Part shown: one piece after another, positions 8,217-17,735 of the stretch
Position numbering within the stretch: position 1 is the first letter of the stretch
How the letters are laid out: every line of letters starts with the position of its first letter
Source: CmP2 sp052084925
Lineage (GTDB): Bacteria; Actinomycetota; Actinomycetes; Actinomycetales; Micrococcaceae
Assembly: GCA_052084925.1 (NCBI GenBank)
Contig: JBQDEV010000002.1
Coordinates: 1-64,000, forward strand
Direction: 5' to 3'
DNA length: 64,000 nt
Translations under genes and position numbers: made by a program
The notes under the pieces: generated by a model
Told to the model about the DNA's origin: nothing
Database searches by the model: none
Seen by the model: only the letters and a program-made list of their open reading frames with translations

Positions 8217-9502
8217 GCGGACCCGAGCCCTTCGACGCCGTCGAGCTGATCACCGCCAAACGCGACGGCGGGGAACTGCCTGCCGAGCGCATCGACTGGC
8301 TCTTCGACGCCTACCTGCGCGGTGCCGTGGCCGAGGAGCAGATGTCGGCGCTGGCGATGGCCATCGTGTTCCGCGGGCTGAACCGGCAGGAACTGGCTGC
8401 CTGGACCCAGGCCATGATCGCCTCGGGCGACCGCATGGATTTCTCCGGGGTCGGCGCGCCCACCGCCGACAAGCACTCCACTGGCGGGGTCGGCGACAAG
8501 ATCACCCTGCCGCTGGCTGCAGTCGTTGCGTCCTTCGGGGTGGCGGTACCGCAGCTCTCCGGGCGCGGACTAGGCCACACCGGCGGCACCCTGGATAAGC
8601 TCGAATCCATTCCGGGATTCCGGGTGGAGCTGAGCACCGAGGCGATGCTACGCCAGCTGCGCGAGGTCGGTGCCGTGATTTGCGCCCCCGGGGCCGAACT
8701 GGCGCCGGCCGACAAACGGCTTTACGCGCTGCGCGATGTCACCGGGACCGTCGAGTCCATCCCGCTGATCGCCTCGTCGATCATGTCGAAGAAGATCGCC
8801 GAGGGCACCGATTCCCTGGTCCTGGACGTCAAATGCGGCAGCGGCGCCTTCATGAAGACCGAGGACGACGCCCGGACGCTCGCCGAGACGATGGTGCGCC
8901 TGGGCACCGACGCCGGGGTGGCAACCTCGGCGCTGATCACGGACATGTCCACCCCGCTGGGGCGCACCGTGGGCAACGCCATGGAGGTCGAGGAATCGGT
9001 GGAGGTGCTGGCCGGGGGCGGTCCCGACGACGTCGTCGAACTCACCGTGGCCCTGGCCCGGCGCATGCTCGACGCCGCCGGACGCCCCGACGCGGATCCG
9101 GCGCAGGCGCTGCACGACGGCACCGCGATGGACGTGTGGCGGAAGATGGTGCGCTCCCAGGGCGGTGACCCGAACGCCGCCCTGCCCCGACCACAGCACG
9201 CACACACCGTGCGTGCCGAGAGCGCTGGCACCCTCACCCGGCTCGACGCCCTCGCCGTCGGCGTGGCCGCCTGGCGGCTGGGAGCCGGCCGCGCCCGGAA
9301 GGAGGATCCGGTGCAGGCTGCCGCCGGGGTGCGCCTGCACGCCAAGCCCGGGGACCGCGTGCGCGCCGGGGACCCGCTGTTCACCCTGTGCACCGACACT
9401 GGCGAGCGGATCGAGCGCGCTGAAGAGGCTCTCGCCGACGCCGTCACCGTGACCGAGGGTGCGACCCACGAACCCCGACCCCTGATCCTCGCTGCGCTCT
9501 GA
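8213..9502 (+). CDS. deoA: Thymidine / pyrimidine-nucleoside phosphorylase
   Basis: 429 residues. It splits thymidine or deoxyuridine with phosphate into base and deoxyribose-1-phosphate, using the product of cdd next door. The phosphate-binding 'KHSTGGVGDK' starts at K87. The family signature 'SGRGLGHTGGTLDKLES' spans 116-132. The ATG overlaps the cdd stop (ATGA), and GAGAGGA inside the cdd 3' end serves as ribosome-binding site. No hairpin follows. Confidence 0.95.
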   Translation: MSGPEPFDAVELITAKRDGGELPAERIDWLFDAYLRGAVAEEQMSALAMAIVFRGLNRQELAAWTQAMIASGDRMDFSGVGAPTADKHSTGGVGDKITLPLAAVVASFGVAVPQLSGRGLGHTGGTLDKLESIPGFRVELSTEAMLRQLREVGAVICAPGAELAPADKRLYALRDVTGTVESIPLIASSIMSKKIAEGTDSLVLDVKCGSGAFMKTEDDARTLAETMVRLGTDAGVATSALITDMSTPLGRTVGNAMEVEESVEVLAGGGPDDVVELTVALARRMLDAAGRPDADPAQALHDGTAMDVWRKMVRSQGGDPNAALPRPQHAHTVRAESAGTLTRLDALAVGVAAWRLGAGRARKEDPVQAAAGVRLHAKPGDRVRAGDPLFTLCTDTGERIERAEEALADAVTVTEGATHEPRPLILAAL

Positions 9503-9526
9503 GCGCGCCGCCCCGGATCCAAACGA

Positions 9527-9532
9527 TAAACT
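9527..9532 (+). promoter_or_regulatory. -10 box of the DedA-family gene (leaderless spacing)
   Basis: TAAACT lies 6 nt before the GTG at 9539, in the 36-nt gap after deoA. Confidence 0.55.
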
Positions 9533-9538
9533 GACGCC

Positions 9539-10189
9539 GTGTTCCAGTTCATCGAAGACGCCGTGCTCGCCGCGGCCACCGCCTGGTGGATGCCTTGGGC
9601 CGTCTTCCTGCTCTGCCTCATCGACGGGTTCTTCCCGGTGGTGCCCTCCGAATCGATCATCGTGGCCCTGGCGTCGCTGTCCGCCGGGCATGTCGACGTC
9701 GATCTGGGGGTGCTGTTCCTGCTCGGCTGGGTGGGCGCGGTCTGCGGCGACCAGGTGGCCTACTGGATCGGGCGCAGCGTCGGCGTGAGCCGTTTCCGCT
9801 GGATGCGCACCCGCTCGGTGCGCCGTGCCGTGGGGGCGGCCCGGAAGTCGCTGGCCACCCGCGGGGCCCTGGTCATTACGACGGCACGTCACATTCCCGG
9901 CGGCCGGGTCGCGGTGAACTTCACCGCCGGCGCCACCCGGTACGCCTGGTGGCGCTTCACCCTGCTCGATGTGCTCTCCGCGGCGATCTGGGCCGGATAC
10001 TCCATCCTCATCGGCCGCTTCACCGCCGGCTGGTTCGAGAACACGCTACTGCAGATCGCCCTGGCCCTGGTGATTGCCGTGCTCATCGGCTTCGCCCTGG
10101 ACTTCCTCATCAAGCGCGTGCTGGCCCGAGCCGTGGCCCGCGAGGAGCCCGCTCCCGTAGACTCCAAGGGTGACTCAGAACAGCACTGA
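9539..10189 (+). CDS. DedA-family membrane protein
   Basis: 216 residues with several membrane segments (about 10-35, 55-75, 145-165 and 172-192). Family traits visible are 'FPVVPSESI' near 38-46, 'GxxxGDQVAYWIGR' near 66-79 and 'RHIPGGRVAVNFTAGATR' near 118-135. DedA proteins help recycle undecaprenyl phosphate or flip lipids across the membrane. It sits between deoA and add but has its own -10 box, so it is probably an inserted unit rather than part of salvage. Its last 20 nt overlap the add start. Confidence 0.9.
   Translation: MFQFIEDAVLAAATAWWMPWAVFLLCLIDGFFPVVPSESIIVALASLSAGHVDVDLGVLFLLGWVGAVCGDQVAYWIGRSVGVSRFRWMRTRSVRRAVGAARKSLATRGALVITTARHIPGGRVAVNFTAGATRYAWWRFTLLDVLSAAIWAGYSILIGRFTAGWFENTLLQIALALVIAVLIGFALDFLIKRVLARAVAREEPAPVDSKGDSEQH
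10158..10163 (+). promoter_or_regulatory. -10 box of add, inside the 3' end of the DedA gene
   Basis: TAGACT lies 6 nt before the GTG at 10170, and both are inside the upstream coding region. No ribosome-binding site is seen. Confidence 0.5.
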
Positions 10190-11399
10190 AACCGCGCTCG
10201 CCCCCGAACCCCCCACCCCCCTGGAACTGGACCTAGCTGCCCTGCCCAAGGTCAGCCTGCACGATCACCTGGACGGGGGACTGCGCCCCGACACGGTAGC
10301 TGAACTTGCGGCCGAGATCGGCCACGAACTGCCCGTGGATCCCACCACCGAATCCCTGGCCGAATGGTTCGCCGAGGCCGCCAACGCCGGCACGCTGGAG
10401 CAGTACCTCGAGACCTTCGCCCACACCACCGCCGTCATGCAGACCGCACCGGCGCTGACCCGCATCGCCCGCGAATTCGTGGAGGACCTGGTGGAAGACG
10501 GCGTCGTCTACGCCGAGATCCGCTGGGCACCCGAACAGCACACCGAGGCCGGGCTCAGCCTGGACGAGGCCGTGGAGGCGGTCCAGGCCGGTCTTGACGC
10601 CGGGGTCGAGGAAGCTGCTGAACGTGGCCGCCGCATCCAGGTGGGTCAGCTCGTCACCGCCATGCGACAGAACGACCGTTCCCAGGAGATCGCCGAACTA
10701 GCCGTGCGCCACCGCGACCGCGGCGTCGTCGGCTTCGACATCGCCGGCCCGGAATCCGGATTCCCGCCGTCGCGCTTCACCGAGGCCTTCACCTGGCTGG
10801 CCGAACAGAACTTCCCAGTGACCGTGCACGCCGGGGAATCCGAGGGCCTGGACTCCATCCGCGACGCCCTGGTGAATGGGCGCGCCCTGCGCCTGGGCCA
10901 CGGGGTGCGCATTGCCGATGACCTCACCGTCACCGACGCGGCAGGGGAGTCGGGTACCGATCTCGTCGTCGACTTGGGCCACCTCGCGAACTGGGTGCTG
11001 GACCGGGAGATCCCGTTGGAGATCTGCCCGTCGTCGAACCTGCAGACCGGTGCCGTGCCCGGACCGGAAGACGACTCCGCCCCGCTGCTGGCCCAGCACC
11101 CCATCGACATGCTGGTCCAGCTCGGATTCAGCGTCACCGTGAACCCGGATAACCGGCTGGTCTCCGGGGTCTCGCTCACCGACGAGCTCTACCTGCTGGC
11201 CGAGACCTACGATTACTCCCTGGCCGACCTGCTGCAGTTCCAGATCAACGCCGCCAAGGCGGCGTTCCTCGATCATGACGCCCGCTACGAGCTGCTCGAG
11301 TACCTGCTGGACACCTGGTCCTCGGTGGCCGAGGCCGAGACCACCCAGCCCGGATCCACCGGGCTGCGCCTGGTCGAGATCGAGCTCGACGACGAATGA
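10170..11399 (+). CDS. add: Adenosine deaminase
   Basis: 409 residues. It converts adenosine and deoxyadenosine to the inosine forms. Metal ligands H31 and H33 are in 'SLHDHLDGG'. 'TVHAGES' gives the next histidine and the catalytic glutamate, 'LGHGVRI' the active-site histidine, and 'VNPDNRL' the final aspartate region. It is longer than the 330-340 residues of many family members because of head and tail extensions. The GTG start overlaps the DedA gene by 20 nt. The stop overlaps the mazG start (ATGA). Confidence 0.93.
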   Translation: MTQNSTETALAPEPPTPLELDLAALPKVSLHDHLDGGLRPDTVAELAAEIGHELPVDPTTESLAEWFAEAANAGTLEQYLETFAHTTAVMQTAPALTRIAREFVEDLVEDGVVYAEIRWAPEQHTEAGLSLDEAVEAVQAGLDAGVEEAAERGRRIQVGQLVTAMRQNDRSQEIAELAVRHRDRGVVGFDIAGPESGFPPSRFTEAFTWLAEQNFPVTVHAGESEGLDSIRDALVNGRALRLGHGVRIADDLTVTDAAGESGTDLVVDLGHLANWVLDREIPLEICPSSNLQTGAVPGPEDDSAPLLAQHPIDMLVQLGFSVTVNPDNRLVSGVSLTDELYLLAETYDYSLADLLQFQINAAKAAFLDHDARYELLEYLLDTWSSVAEAETTQPGSTGLRLVEIELDDE

Positions 11400-12133
11400 G
11401 CCAGACGCCCGGCGCCGTGGACCGGCTGATGTGGGTCACCCGGGCGCTGCGGCGGTGGTGTCCCTGGACCCGGGAGCTCACCCACGCCCAGCTCGCCGAG
11501 TACCTCATCGAGGAAGCCCACGAGACGGTGGACGCCATCGAGGCGCTGCCCGCCGCGGGCACGGCACCGGGCCACAAACGGGAGACCTATGACCAGCTCC
11601 GCAAGGAGTTCGGTGACGTGCTGTTCCAGGTGGTGCTGCACTCCGCCATCGCGGAGGAGCACGTCGCCACCGAGGCGGGCGGCTTCACCCTCGACACCGT
11701 GGCCGAGGCGATCACCGAGAAGATGATCCGCCGCAACCCCCACGTTTTCACCCCCGACGGAGAACTGCTCGACGCCGCCTCACTGGGGCAGGCGAGCATT
11801 GACGACGTCGAGAAGAACTGGGAGCGGATCAAACAGTCCGAACGGGCAGCCCAGCCAGCACAGCCGGACGAACCTGCAGCACGCGAGTCGGTGTTCACCC
11901 TGCCCGCCGGGCTGCCCGCGCTCGCGGCTGCGGGCAAAGCGGTCGATCGGGCCGGGCGGCAACCGGTGAATCCGCTTCCCGCGGCACCGACCGGTCCGCT
12001 CACCCTGGAGCTCACGGACGAAACACAACTGGGGCACGACCTGTTCGTTCTCGTCCAGGCAGCCCGCGCTCGCGGTCTCGACCCGGAGCGTGCCCTGCGC
12101 ACTCACCTGCGAGACCGGCGCGAGGGCGGCTGA
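11396..12133 (+). CDS. mazG: MazG-family nucleoside triphosphate pyrophosphohydrolase
   Basis: 245 residues. It hydrolyses NTPs or dNTPs to the monophosphates and cleans up abnormal nucleotides. The metal-binding pattern is complete: E39-E40-x2-E43 followed by E71-x2-D74. 'KMIRRNPHVF' is the usual substrate-side motif. The common 'CPWD' near the start reads CPWT here. The C-terminal third (about 150-245) is Ala/Pro-rich and unlike the second domain of E. coli MazG. It is coupled to add by ATGA. The order mazG then eno is also found in mycobacteria. Confidence 0.9.
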   Translation: MSQTPGAVDRLMWVTRALRRWCPWTRELTHAQLAEYLIEEAHETVDAIEALPAAGTAPGHKRETYDQLRKEFGDVLFQVVLHSAIAEEHVATEAGGFTLDTVAEAITEKMIRRNPHVFTPDGELLDAASLGQASIDDVEKNWERIKQSERAAQPAQPDEPAARESVFTLPAGLPALAAAGKAVDRAGRQPVNPLPAAPTGPLTLELTDETQLGHDLFVLVQAARARGLDPERALRTHLRDRREGG

Positions 12134-12192
12134 TGGGTGGCCTTGTCGGCGGGGGCGTGCTTTCACGCTACGTCGTACACCGTTGGACTCGG

Positions 12193-12198
12193 TAAGCT
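12193..12198 (+). promoter_or_regulatory. Candidate -10 box for eno
   Basis: TAAGCT lies 57 nt before the eno ATG, giving a short leader. AAGGAG at 12242-12247 is the ribosome-binding site. I see no good -35. Confidence 0.4.
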
Positions 12199-12255
12199 GT
12201 TCACCGAGGCGTGCTCCGCCTCTTCCACGTCGTCGTCCCTCAAGGAGACTGAATC

Positions 12256-13545
<1,290 letters not shown>

Positions 13546-13580
13546 ATCACCACCCAGGATGACCTGGACCAGGTGCGCAC

Positions 13581-13614
13581 ACGGGTGCCGGACGCGACAT
13601 CGTCCGGCACCCGT
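13581..13614 (+). terminator. Terminator of eno
   Basis: A perfect 14-bp stem (ACGGGTGCCGGACG, 13581-13594, with 13601-13614) has a 6-nt loop, 35 nt after the eno stop. Confidence 0.8.
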
Positions 13615-13763
13615 GGTGCATCCGGGCCGGGTTCCTGCGAGTTCGAGACACGACGGCGCGGTGAGCTTCAGATGCCACCGGGCCTCGCTACCCTGGAGAC
13701 CACAGTGTCCCCTCAGGCATCCGCTCTCGACGACGGATGCTCCTTCCCCGGTGAGGAGGTGCC

Positions 13764-14585
13764 ATGCCACCACGTCGACCCCGCGTCCCCCGATCCGCCG
13801 AGCGCTCCCAGCCAGCCGCCGAGCAGCCTGAGTCCGCCGCGCCGCGCGAGGAGGCGACCACACCCCGCACCGAGACCGCTGCTCGCCCGGAGGGGGAGTC
13901 CGCCGCAGGCACACCGACCGGGAACAAGAGCGGAAAGTCCCACGTCAGCGAGCGCCTCGGCCGGGTGGCCAGCGGGACATCGAAGCGAGCCTCTGAGGCC
14001 TGGAACTCCACCGCCGACCGGGTGGCGGCGAGGCGGGCCCACGAGCGCCATCAGGTGCTCCACCGGGCTCGGGCCACCGCAGCCAGCACCCCGTCTCGCC
14101 AGCGCGGCACTGCGTCCGCACGGAATGCGGGCAAGACGGGACAGCCGGGCACCGCAGGACCGGCCGGAAAGAAGACTCGGTCGAGTGCCCCCCGCGAAGT
14201 GAAGCCGGCGCGCAGCTTCTCCGGCCACGCCGTCGTGCTCGTGCTCGTGCTGTTCATCTCCGCCATCGTTGTGGCGCCGACCCTGCGGGTCTTCCTCACC
14301 CAGCAGTCCGAGATCAGCGAGATCCGCGCCGACCTCGAATCCCAATCCGAGCGCCAGCGCGAGCTGACCCGCCAGCTGGAGCGCTGGGAAGACTCCGCCT
14401 ACGTGCAGCAGCAGGCGCGCGAGCGGTTCAACATGGTGATGCCGGGGGAGAAGAAGTACATGGTCGTCGGCGGACAGACCGAGGCGGAGCAGAACGATGA
14501 GATCGTCGAGGTCGCGGCCGAACCCGAAGAGCCGGCCTGGGCGCACGACCTCTGGGAATCGCTGATCGTCTCCGCACACCGATAG
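13764..14585 (+). CDS. FtsB/DivIC-like septum formation protein
   Basis: 273 residues. The C-terminal half is the FtsB/DivIC (septum formation initiator) core. It has a single membrane helix at about 154-175, then a heptad-rich coiled coil at about 180-210, then 'YVQQQARERFNMVMPGEKKYM'-type residues at about 213-233. These proteins bridge the early and late divisome with FtsL and FtsQ. The first 150 residues are a long disordered, Arg/Ala/Pro/Glu-rich cytoplasmic head, far longer than in E. coli FtsB but common in actinobacteria. A strong GAGGAGG site precedes the ATG. It follows eno, as in other bacteria. Confidence 0.88.
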   Translation: MPPRRPRVPRSAERSQPAAEQPESAAPREEATTPRTETAARPEGESAAGTPTGNKSGKSHVSERLGRVASGTSKRASEAWNSTADRVAARRAHERHQVLHRARATAASTPSRQRGTASARNAGKTGQPGTAGPAGKKTRSSAPREVKPARSFSGHAVVLVLVLFISAIVVAPTLRVFLTQQSEISEIRADLESQSERQRELTRQLERWEDSAYVQQQARERFNMVMPGEKKYMVVGGQTEAEQNDEIVEVAAEPEEPAWAHDLWESLIVSAHR

Positions 14586-14588
14586 AGT
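14583..14588 (+). promoter_or_regulatory. -10 box of the DUF501 gene (leaderless spacing)
   Basis: TAGAGT overlaps the stop region of the FtsB-like gene and lies 8 nt before the GTG at 14597. Confidence 0.45.
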
Positions 14589-14596
14589 GTTCTTCC

Positions 14597-15232
14597 GTGA
14601 GCACCACCGAACGTATCCCCACCCAGACCGACCTGGACACCCTCTCGCTGCAGCTGGGACGTCCCGTGCGCGACGTCGTCGAGATCGGCGCGCGCTGTGT
14701 GTGCGGGAACCCTCTGGTGGCCACCACCGCGCCGCGACTGTCGAACGGCATCCCGTTCCCCACCACGTTCTACCTCACTCACCCCACGGCCACCGCCGCC
14801 GTCTCGCGGCTGGAGGCCGCCGGAGTCATGGCCGAGTTCACCGACCGGCTCTCTGAGGACGAGGAGCTGGCACGAGAGCACCGCGCGGCCCACGAGGCGT
14901 ACCTTCAGGCGCGGCGCGAGGTCGGCGAGCGGGCCGGTACCGGCCCCGTGCCGGAGATCGACGGGATCTCGGCGGGCGGGATGCCCGAGCGCGTGAAGTG
15001 CCTGCACGTGCTGGTGGGCCACGCGCTGGCCGCCGGTCCCGGGGCGAACCGCCTCGGAGATGAAGCCCTGGCGCTGATCGAGGATGAGTTCTCCCCGCGC
15101 GTCTGCCGGTGTGCCGGTGCCTGGGACACAGGCGCAGAGGTGCCCACCCGCGACCTCTCCCGGCACGTGCGCCGGCTGGAGGCCCAAGGAATCAGCAACC
15201 CTGTACAGCGCCCGGAGGGCACCGATGACTGA
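14597..15232 (+). CDS. DUF501 family protein
   Basis: 211 residues of the actinobacterial DUF501 family, whose function is unknown. Family traits are the cysteine pair 'RCVCG' near residue 34, 'PFPTTFYLTHP' near 54-64, 'CLHVLVGHALAAGPGANRLGDEA' across about 136-158 and 'CRCAG' near 172. The paired cysteines may bind metal; this is inference. The order FtsB-DUF501-Ppx is conserved in actinobacteria, which hints at a role linked to division or polyphosphate. Its stop lies inside the next gene. Confidence 0.88.
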   Translation: MSTTERIPTQTDLDTLSLQLGRPVRDVVEIGARCVCGNPLVATTAPRLSNGIPFPTTFYLTHPTATAAVSRLEAAGVMAEFTDRLSEDEELAREHRAAHEAYLQARREVGERAGTGPVPEIDGISAGGMPERVKCLHVLVGHALAAGPGANRLGDEALALIEDEFSPRVCRCAGAWDTGAEVPTRDLSRHVRRLEAQGISNPVQRPEGTDD

Positions 15233-16268
15233 CGAGCACGTACCCACCGGAGATGAAGTCGCCGCCATCGATTGCGGTACCAACTCCATCCGCCTGCTCA
15301 TTGCTCGCCCAGCCCCCGATGGTTCCGGACTCCAGCAGCTGCACCGGGAGATGCGGGTAGTGCGCCTGGGCGAAGGCGTGGACTCCACCGGTAGCTTCTC
15401 CGAGGCCGCCCTCGAGCGCACCTTCGGAGCCGTTGACGATTACGCCGTGGTGATCCGCCGCCTGTTGGGCACCGAGGAGCTCACCAAGCAGCGCGTGCGT
15501 TTCGTAGCAACGTCGGCTTCCCGCGATGTCCGCAACCGCGAGGCGTTCGTGGAGGGGATCCGCTCCCGCCTCGGTATCGTCCCCGACGTGGTGGACGGAC
15601 TCGAAGAGGCCGGACTGAGCTTCGCCGGTGCCGCCGGGGCGCTGCCCGTGGAGCTGCGCCGCCGACTCGGTCGCGACCAGGAGGAACTCCGCGTGCTCGT
15701 CGTTGATCTCGGCGGCGGGTCCACCGAATTCGTGCTCGGCGCTCTGAGCCTCACCGAGATCGGCCAGTCCACGGTCATCGACGCCCTCTCCCAGGACATG
15801 GGGTGCGTGCGCTTCACCGAGCGCCACCTGCACTCCGACCCGCCGAGCGTGGCCGAGATCGAGCAGGCACACAACGACGTCGACGCCGTGCTCGATAAGG
15901 TCGCTGGCCACCTGGATCTGAGCAGCGTCGACGCCGTCGTGGGCGTGGCCGGTACCGTCACCACCGTGACCGCTGCTGCCCTCGGACTGGACACCTACGA
16001 CCCCGACGCCCTGCACGGGGCAGTGGTCGACCTGCCCACCCTCGACGCCGCGGCCGGCACCCTGCTCACCTCCACACGGGAGCAGCGCGCGGAGCTGCCC
16101 TTCATGCATCCCGGACGCGTGGACGTCATCGGCGCCGGGTCACTGATCTGGACCCGCATCCTGAACCGCCTGCACCAGGAAACCGAGGGCCGCATCGGCG
16201 TGGCCGTCACCTCCGAGCACGACATTCTCGACGGCATCGCCCTGAGCCTGCTGGGAGAACGATCATGA
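15225..16268 (+). CDS. Ppx/GppA-family exopolyphosphatase
   Basis: 347 residues from the ATG at 15225, which overlaps DUF501 by 8 nt and has GGAGG about 6 nt upstream. It has the actin-like ATPase-fold phosphatase pattern: 'AAIDCGTNSIRLLIA' at about 13-27, 'VVDLGGGSTEFVLG' near 160 and 'GVAGTVTTVTAAAL' near 243. Family members remove phosphate from polyphosphate or pppGpp. It is the short form without a C-terminal HD domain, like mycobacterial Ppx2. Its stop overlaps the start of the S8 protease (ATGA). Confidence 0.9.
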   Translation: MTDEHVPTGDEVAAIDCGTNSIRLLIARPAPDGSGLQQLHREMRVVRLGEGVDSTGSFSEAALERTFGAVDDYAVVIRRLLGTEELTKQRVRFVATSASRDVRNREAFVEGIRSRLGIVPDVVDGLEEAGLSFAGAAGALPVELRRRLGRDQEELRVLVVDLGGGSTEFVLGALSLTEIGQSTVIDALSQDMGCVRFTERHLHSDPPSVAEIEQAHNDVDAVLDKVAGHLDLSSVDAVVGVAGTVTTVTAAALGLDTYDPDALHGAVVDLPTLDAAAGTLLTSTREQRAELPFMHPGRVDVIGAGSLIWTRILNRLHQETEGRIGVAVTSEHDILDGIALSLLGERS

Positions 16269-17686
16269 GTCTCGCCCCGACCCGGAACACGGTCCTGCGC
16301 GCCGGTGCCGTTGCCACGGCGGCCCTGTTCCTCGCCGGCGGTCTCGCCGCCCCCGCTCAGGCGGATCAGTGGCGCGACGAGCAGTACTGGCTGGAGGACT
16401 ACGGCTTCACCGAGGCCTGGGAAAAGACCGAGGGCGAGGGGGTGACCGTCGCGGTGATCGACACCGGCATCGACGCCTCCCACCCGGATCTCACCGACCA
16501 GTTCGCCGGCGGCACCGACGTCTCCACCCTGGGCTCCTCCGACGGTACCCAGCCACTGGGTGTCGACCCCGATCACGGCACCATGGTGGCCTCGCTGATC
16601 GCCGGTCACGGCAACAACCTCGAGGAGATCGCCGAGGCCGAAGAATTCAACGAGGAACTCGCCGAAGCTGAGGCCGAAGCGGAAGCCGCCGACGAGGAAG
16701 ACGCGGACAGCGACGAAGAGGACGACGCCGACGACGAGCCCTCGCCGACACCCACCCCGCGGGATGTGCCTGACCCCGGCCCCGGCGACGACGGCATCCG
16801 CGGTGTCGCCCCGGCGGCCCAGCTGCTCTCCGTCTCCGTCTACTTGGGCGACGATCCCGCTGCCCCCACCCCTGAGGAGCAGATTCCGCAGGCCGTGAAG
16901 TGGGCTGTTGATCACGGCGCCGACGTCATCAACATCTCGCTGTCTTCCTCCGCTCAGGACTGGCCGCTGAGCTGGGACGAAGCCTTCCTCTATGCCGAGG
17001 AGAACGACGTTGTCGTCGTCGCAGCCGCTGGAAACCGCGGCTCCGGCACCATGACTGTGGGCGCACCGGCCACCATTCCCGGTGTGCTCACCGTGGCAGG
17101 GCTGGACCAGAACGGCGCCGCCAGCTGGGACTCCTCCACCGAGGGCATCACCATCGGGGTGGCCGCGCCCGCGGACCCGCTCGTCGGCGCCCTACCCGAG
17201 GGCGGCTACCGGCGCTGGGCCGGCACCTCCGGGGCGGCCCCCATTGTGGCCGGGCTCGCCGCGCTGATCCGCTCGGCCCACCCGGACATGCCCGCCCACC
17301 AGGTCATTCACCGGATCCTCGACACCGCGCACGACGCCGGCGAGGCCGGCACCGACCCGGTCTACGGGCACGGCATCATTGACGCCGCCGCAGCGGTTAA
17401 TGCCGATGTGGCCACCGTGGACCGCAACCCCATGGACTCCATTTCCGAATGGATCCGGGTCCACCGCCGCGCCGAGGTCGAACCGCCAGAGACGTCCAGC
17501 TCCGCCCAGCCGCCAACGACCAGCCCGGAGGCCTCGGTGCCGACCGAGCTGCCAGTGGCCTCGGAGGTCACGGACCCGCGGGCCGGAATCCAGCCCGCTG
17601 TCCTCTTCATCGCCGGTGGGCTCACCCTGTTGCTGGTGCTCACCGCGGTGGCGCTTTTGGTGCGGTCGCGCCGGTCAACTTCGTGA
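16265..17686 (+). CDS. Secreted, membrane-anchored S8 (subtilisin/mycosin-like) serine protease
   Basis: 473 residues. The signal peptide covers about 1-33 (cleavage after APAQA). The catalytic triad is D66 (VIDTG), H104 (DHGTMVAS) and S322 (GTSGAAP), with the oxyanion asparagine N257. A C-terminal helix (about 446-466) with a basic tail anchors it outside the membrane, the layout of type VII secretion mycosins. Between H104 and the next core strand lies a strongly acidic insertion at about 118-176, made largely of Glu, Asp and Ala and then Pro/Thr repeats. No type VII secretion genes are in the window, so 'mycosin' describes the architecture only. It is coupled to ppx/gppA by ATGA. Confidence 0.88.
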   Translation: MSLAPTRNTVLRAGAVATAALFLAGGLAAPAQADQWRDEQYWLEDYGFTEAWEKTEGEGVTVAVIDTGIDASHPDLTDQFAGGTDVSTLGSSDGTQPLGVDPDHGTMVASLIAGHGNNLEEIAEAEEFNEELAEAEAEAEAADEEDADSDEEDDADDEPSPTPTPRDVPDPGPGDDGIRGVAPAAQLLSVSVYLGDDPAAPTPEEQIPQAVKWAVDHGADVINISLSSSAQDWPLSWDEAFLYAEENDVVVVAAAGNRGSGTMTVGAPATIPGVLTVAGLDQNGAASWDSSTEGITIGVAAPADPLVGALPEGGYRRWAGTSGAAPIVAGLAALIRSAHPDMPAHQVIHRILDTAHDAGEAGTDPVYGHGIIDAAAAVNADVATVDRNPMDSISEWIRVHRRAEVEPPETSSSAQPPTTSPEASVPTELPVASEVTDPRAGIQPAVLFIAGGLTLLLVLTAVALLVRSRRSTS

Positions 17687-17699
17687 CTTCGTGAAAAAA

Positions 17700-17728
17700 T
17701 TCACAAGCCCGCGCTGAGCGCCTACGAT
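17700..17728 (+). promoter_or_regulatory. Promoter of ndh (leaderless spacing)
   Basis: TTCACA (17700-17705), a 17-nt spacer and TACGAT (17723-17728) form the best complete sigma-70-type promoter of the leaderless group. The ATG at 17736 follows 7 nt after the -10. Confidence 0.65.
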
Positions 17729-17735
17729 GGGACTC

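Noticed and set aside
8648..9892. Minus-strand open frame of about 410 codons opposite deoA and the DedA gene
   Set aside because: Crosses two real genes and the gap between them; composition is that of an antisense shadow.
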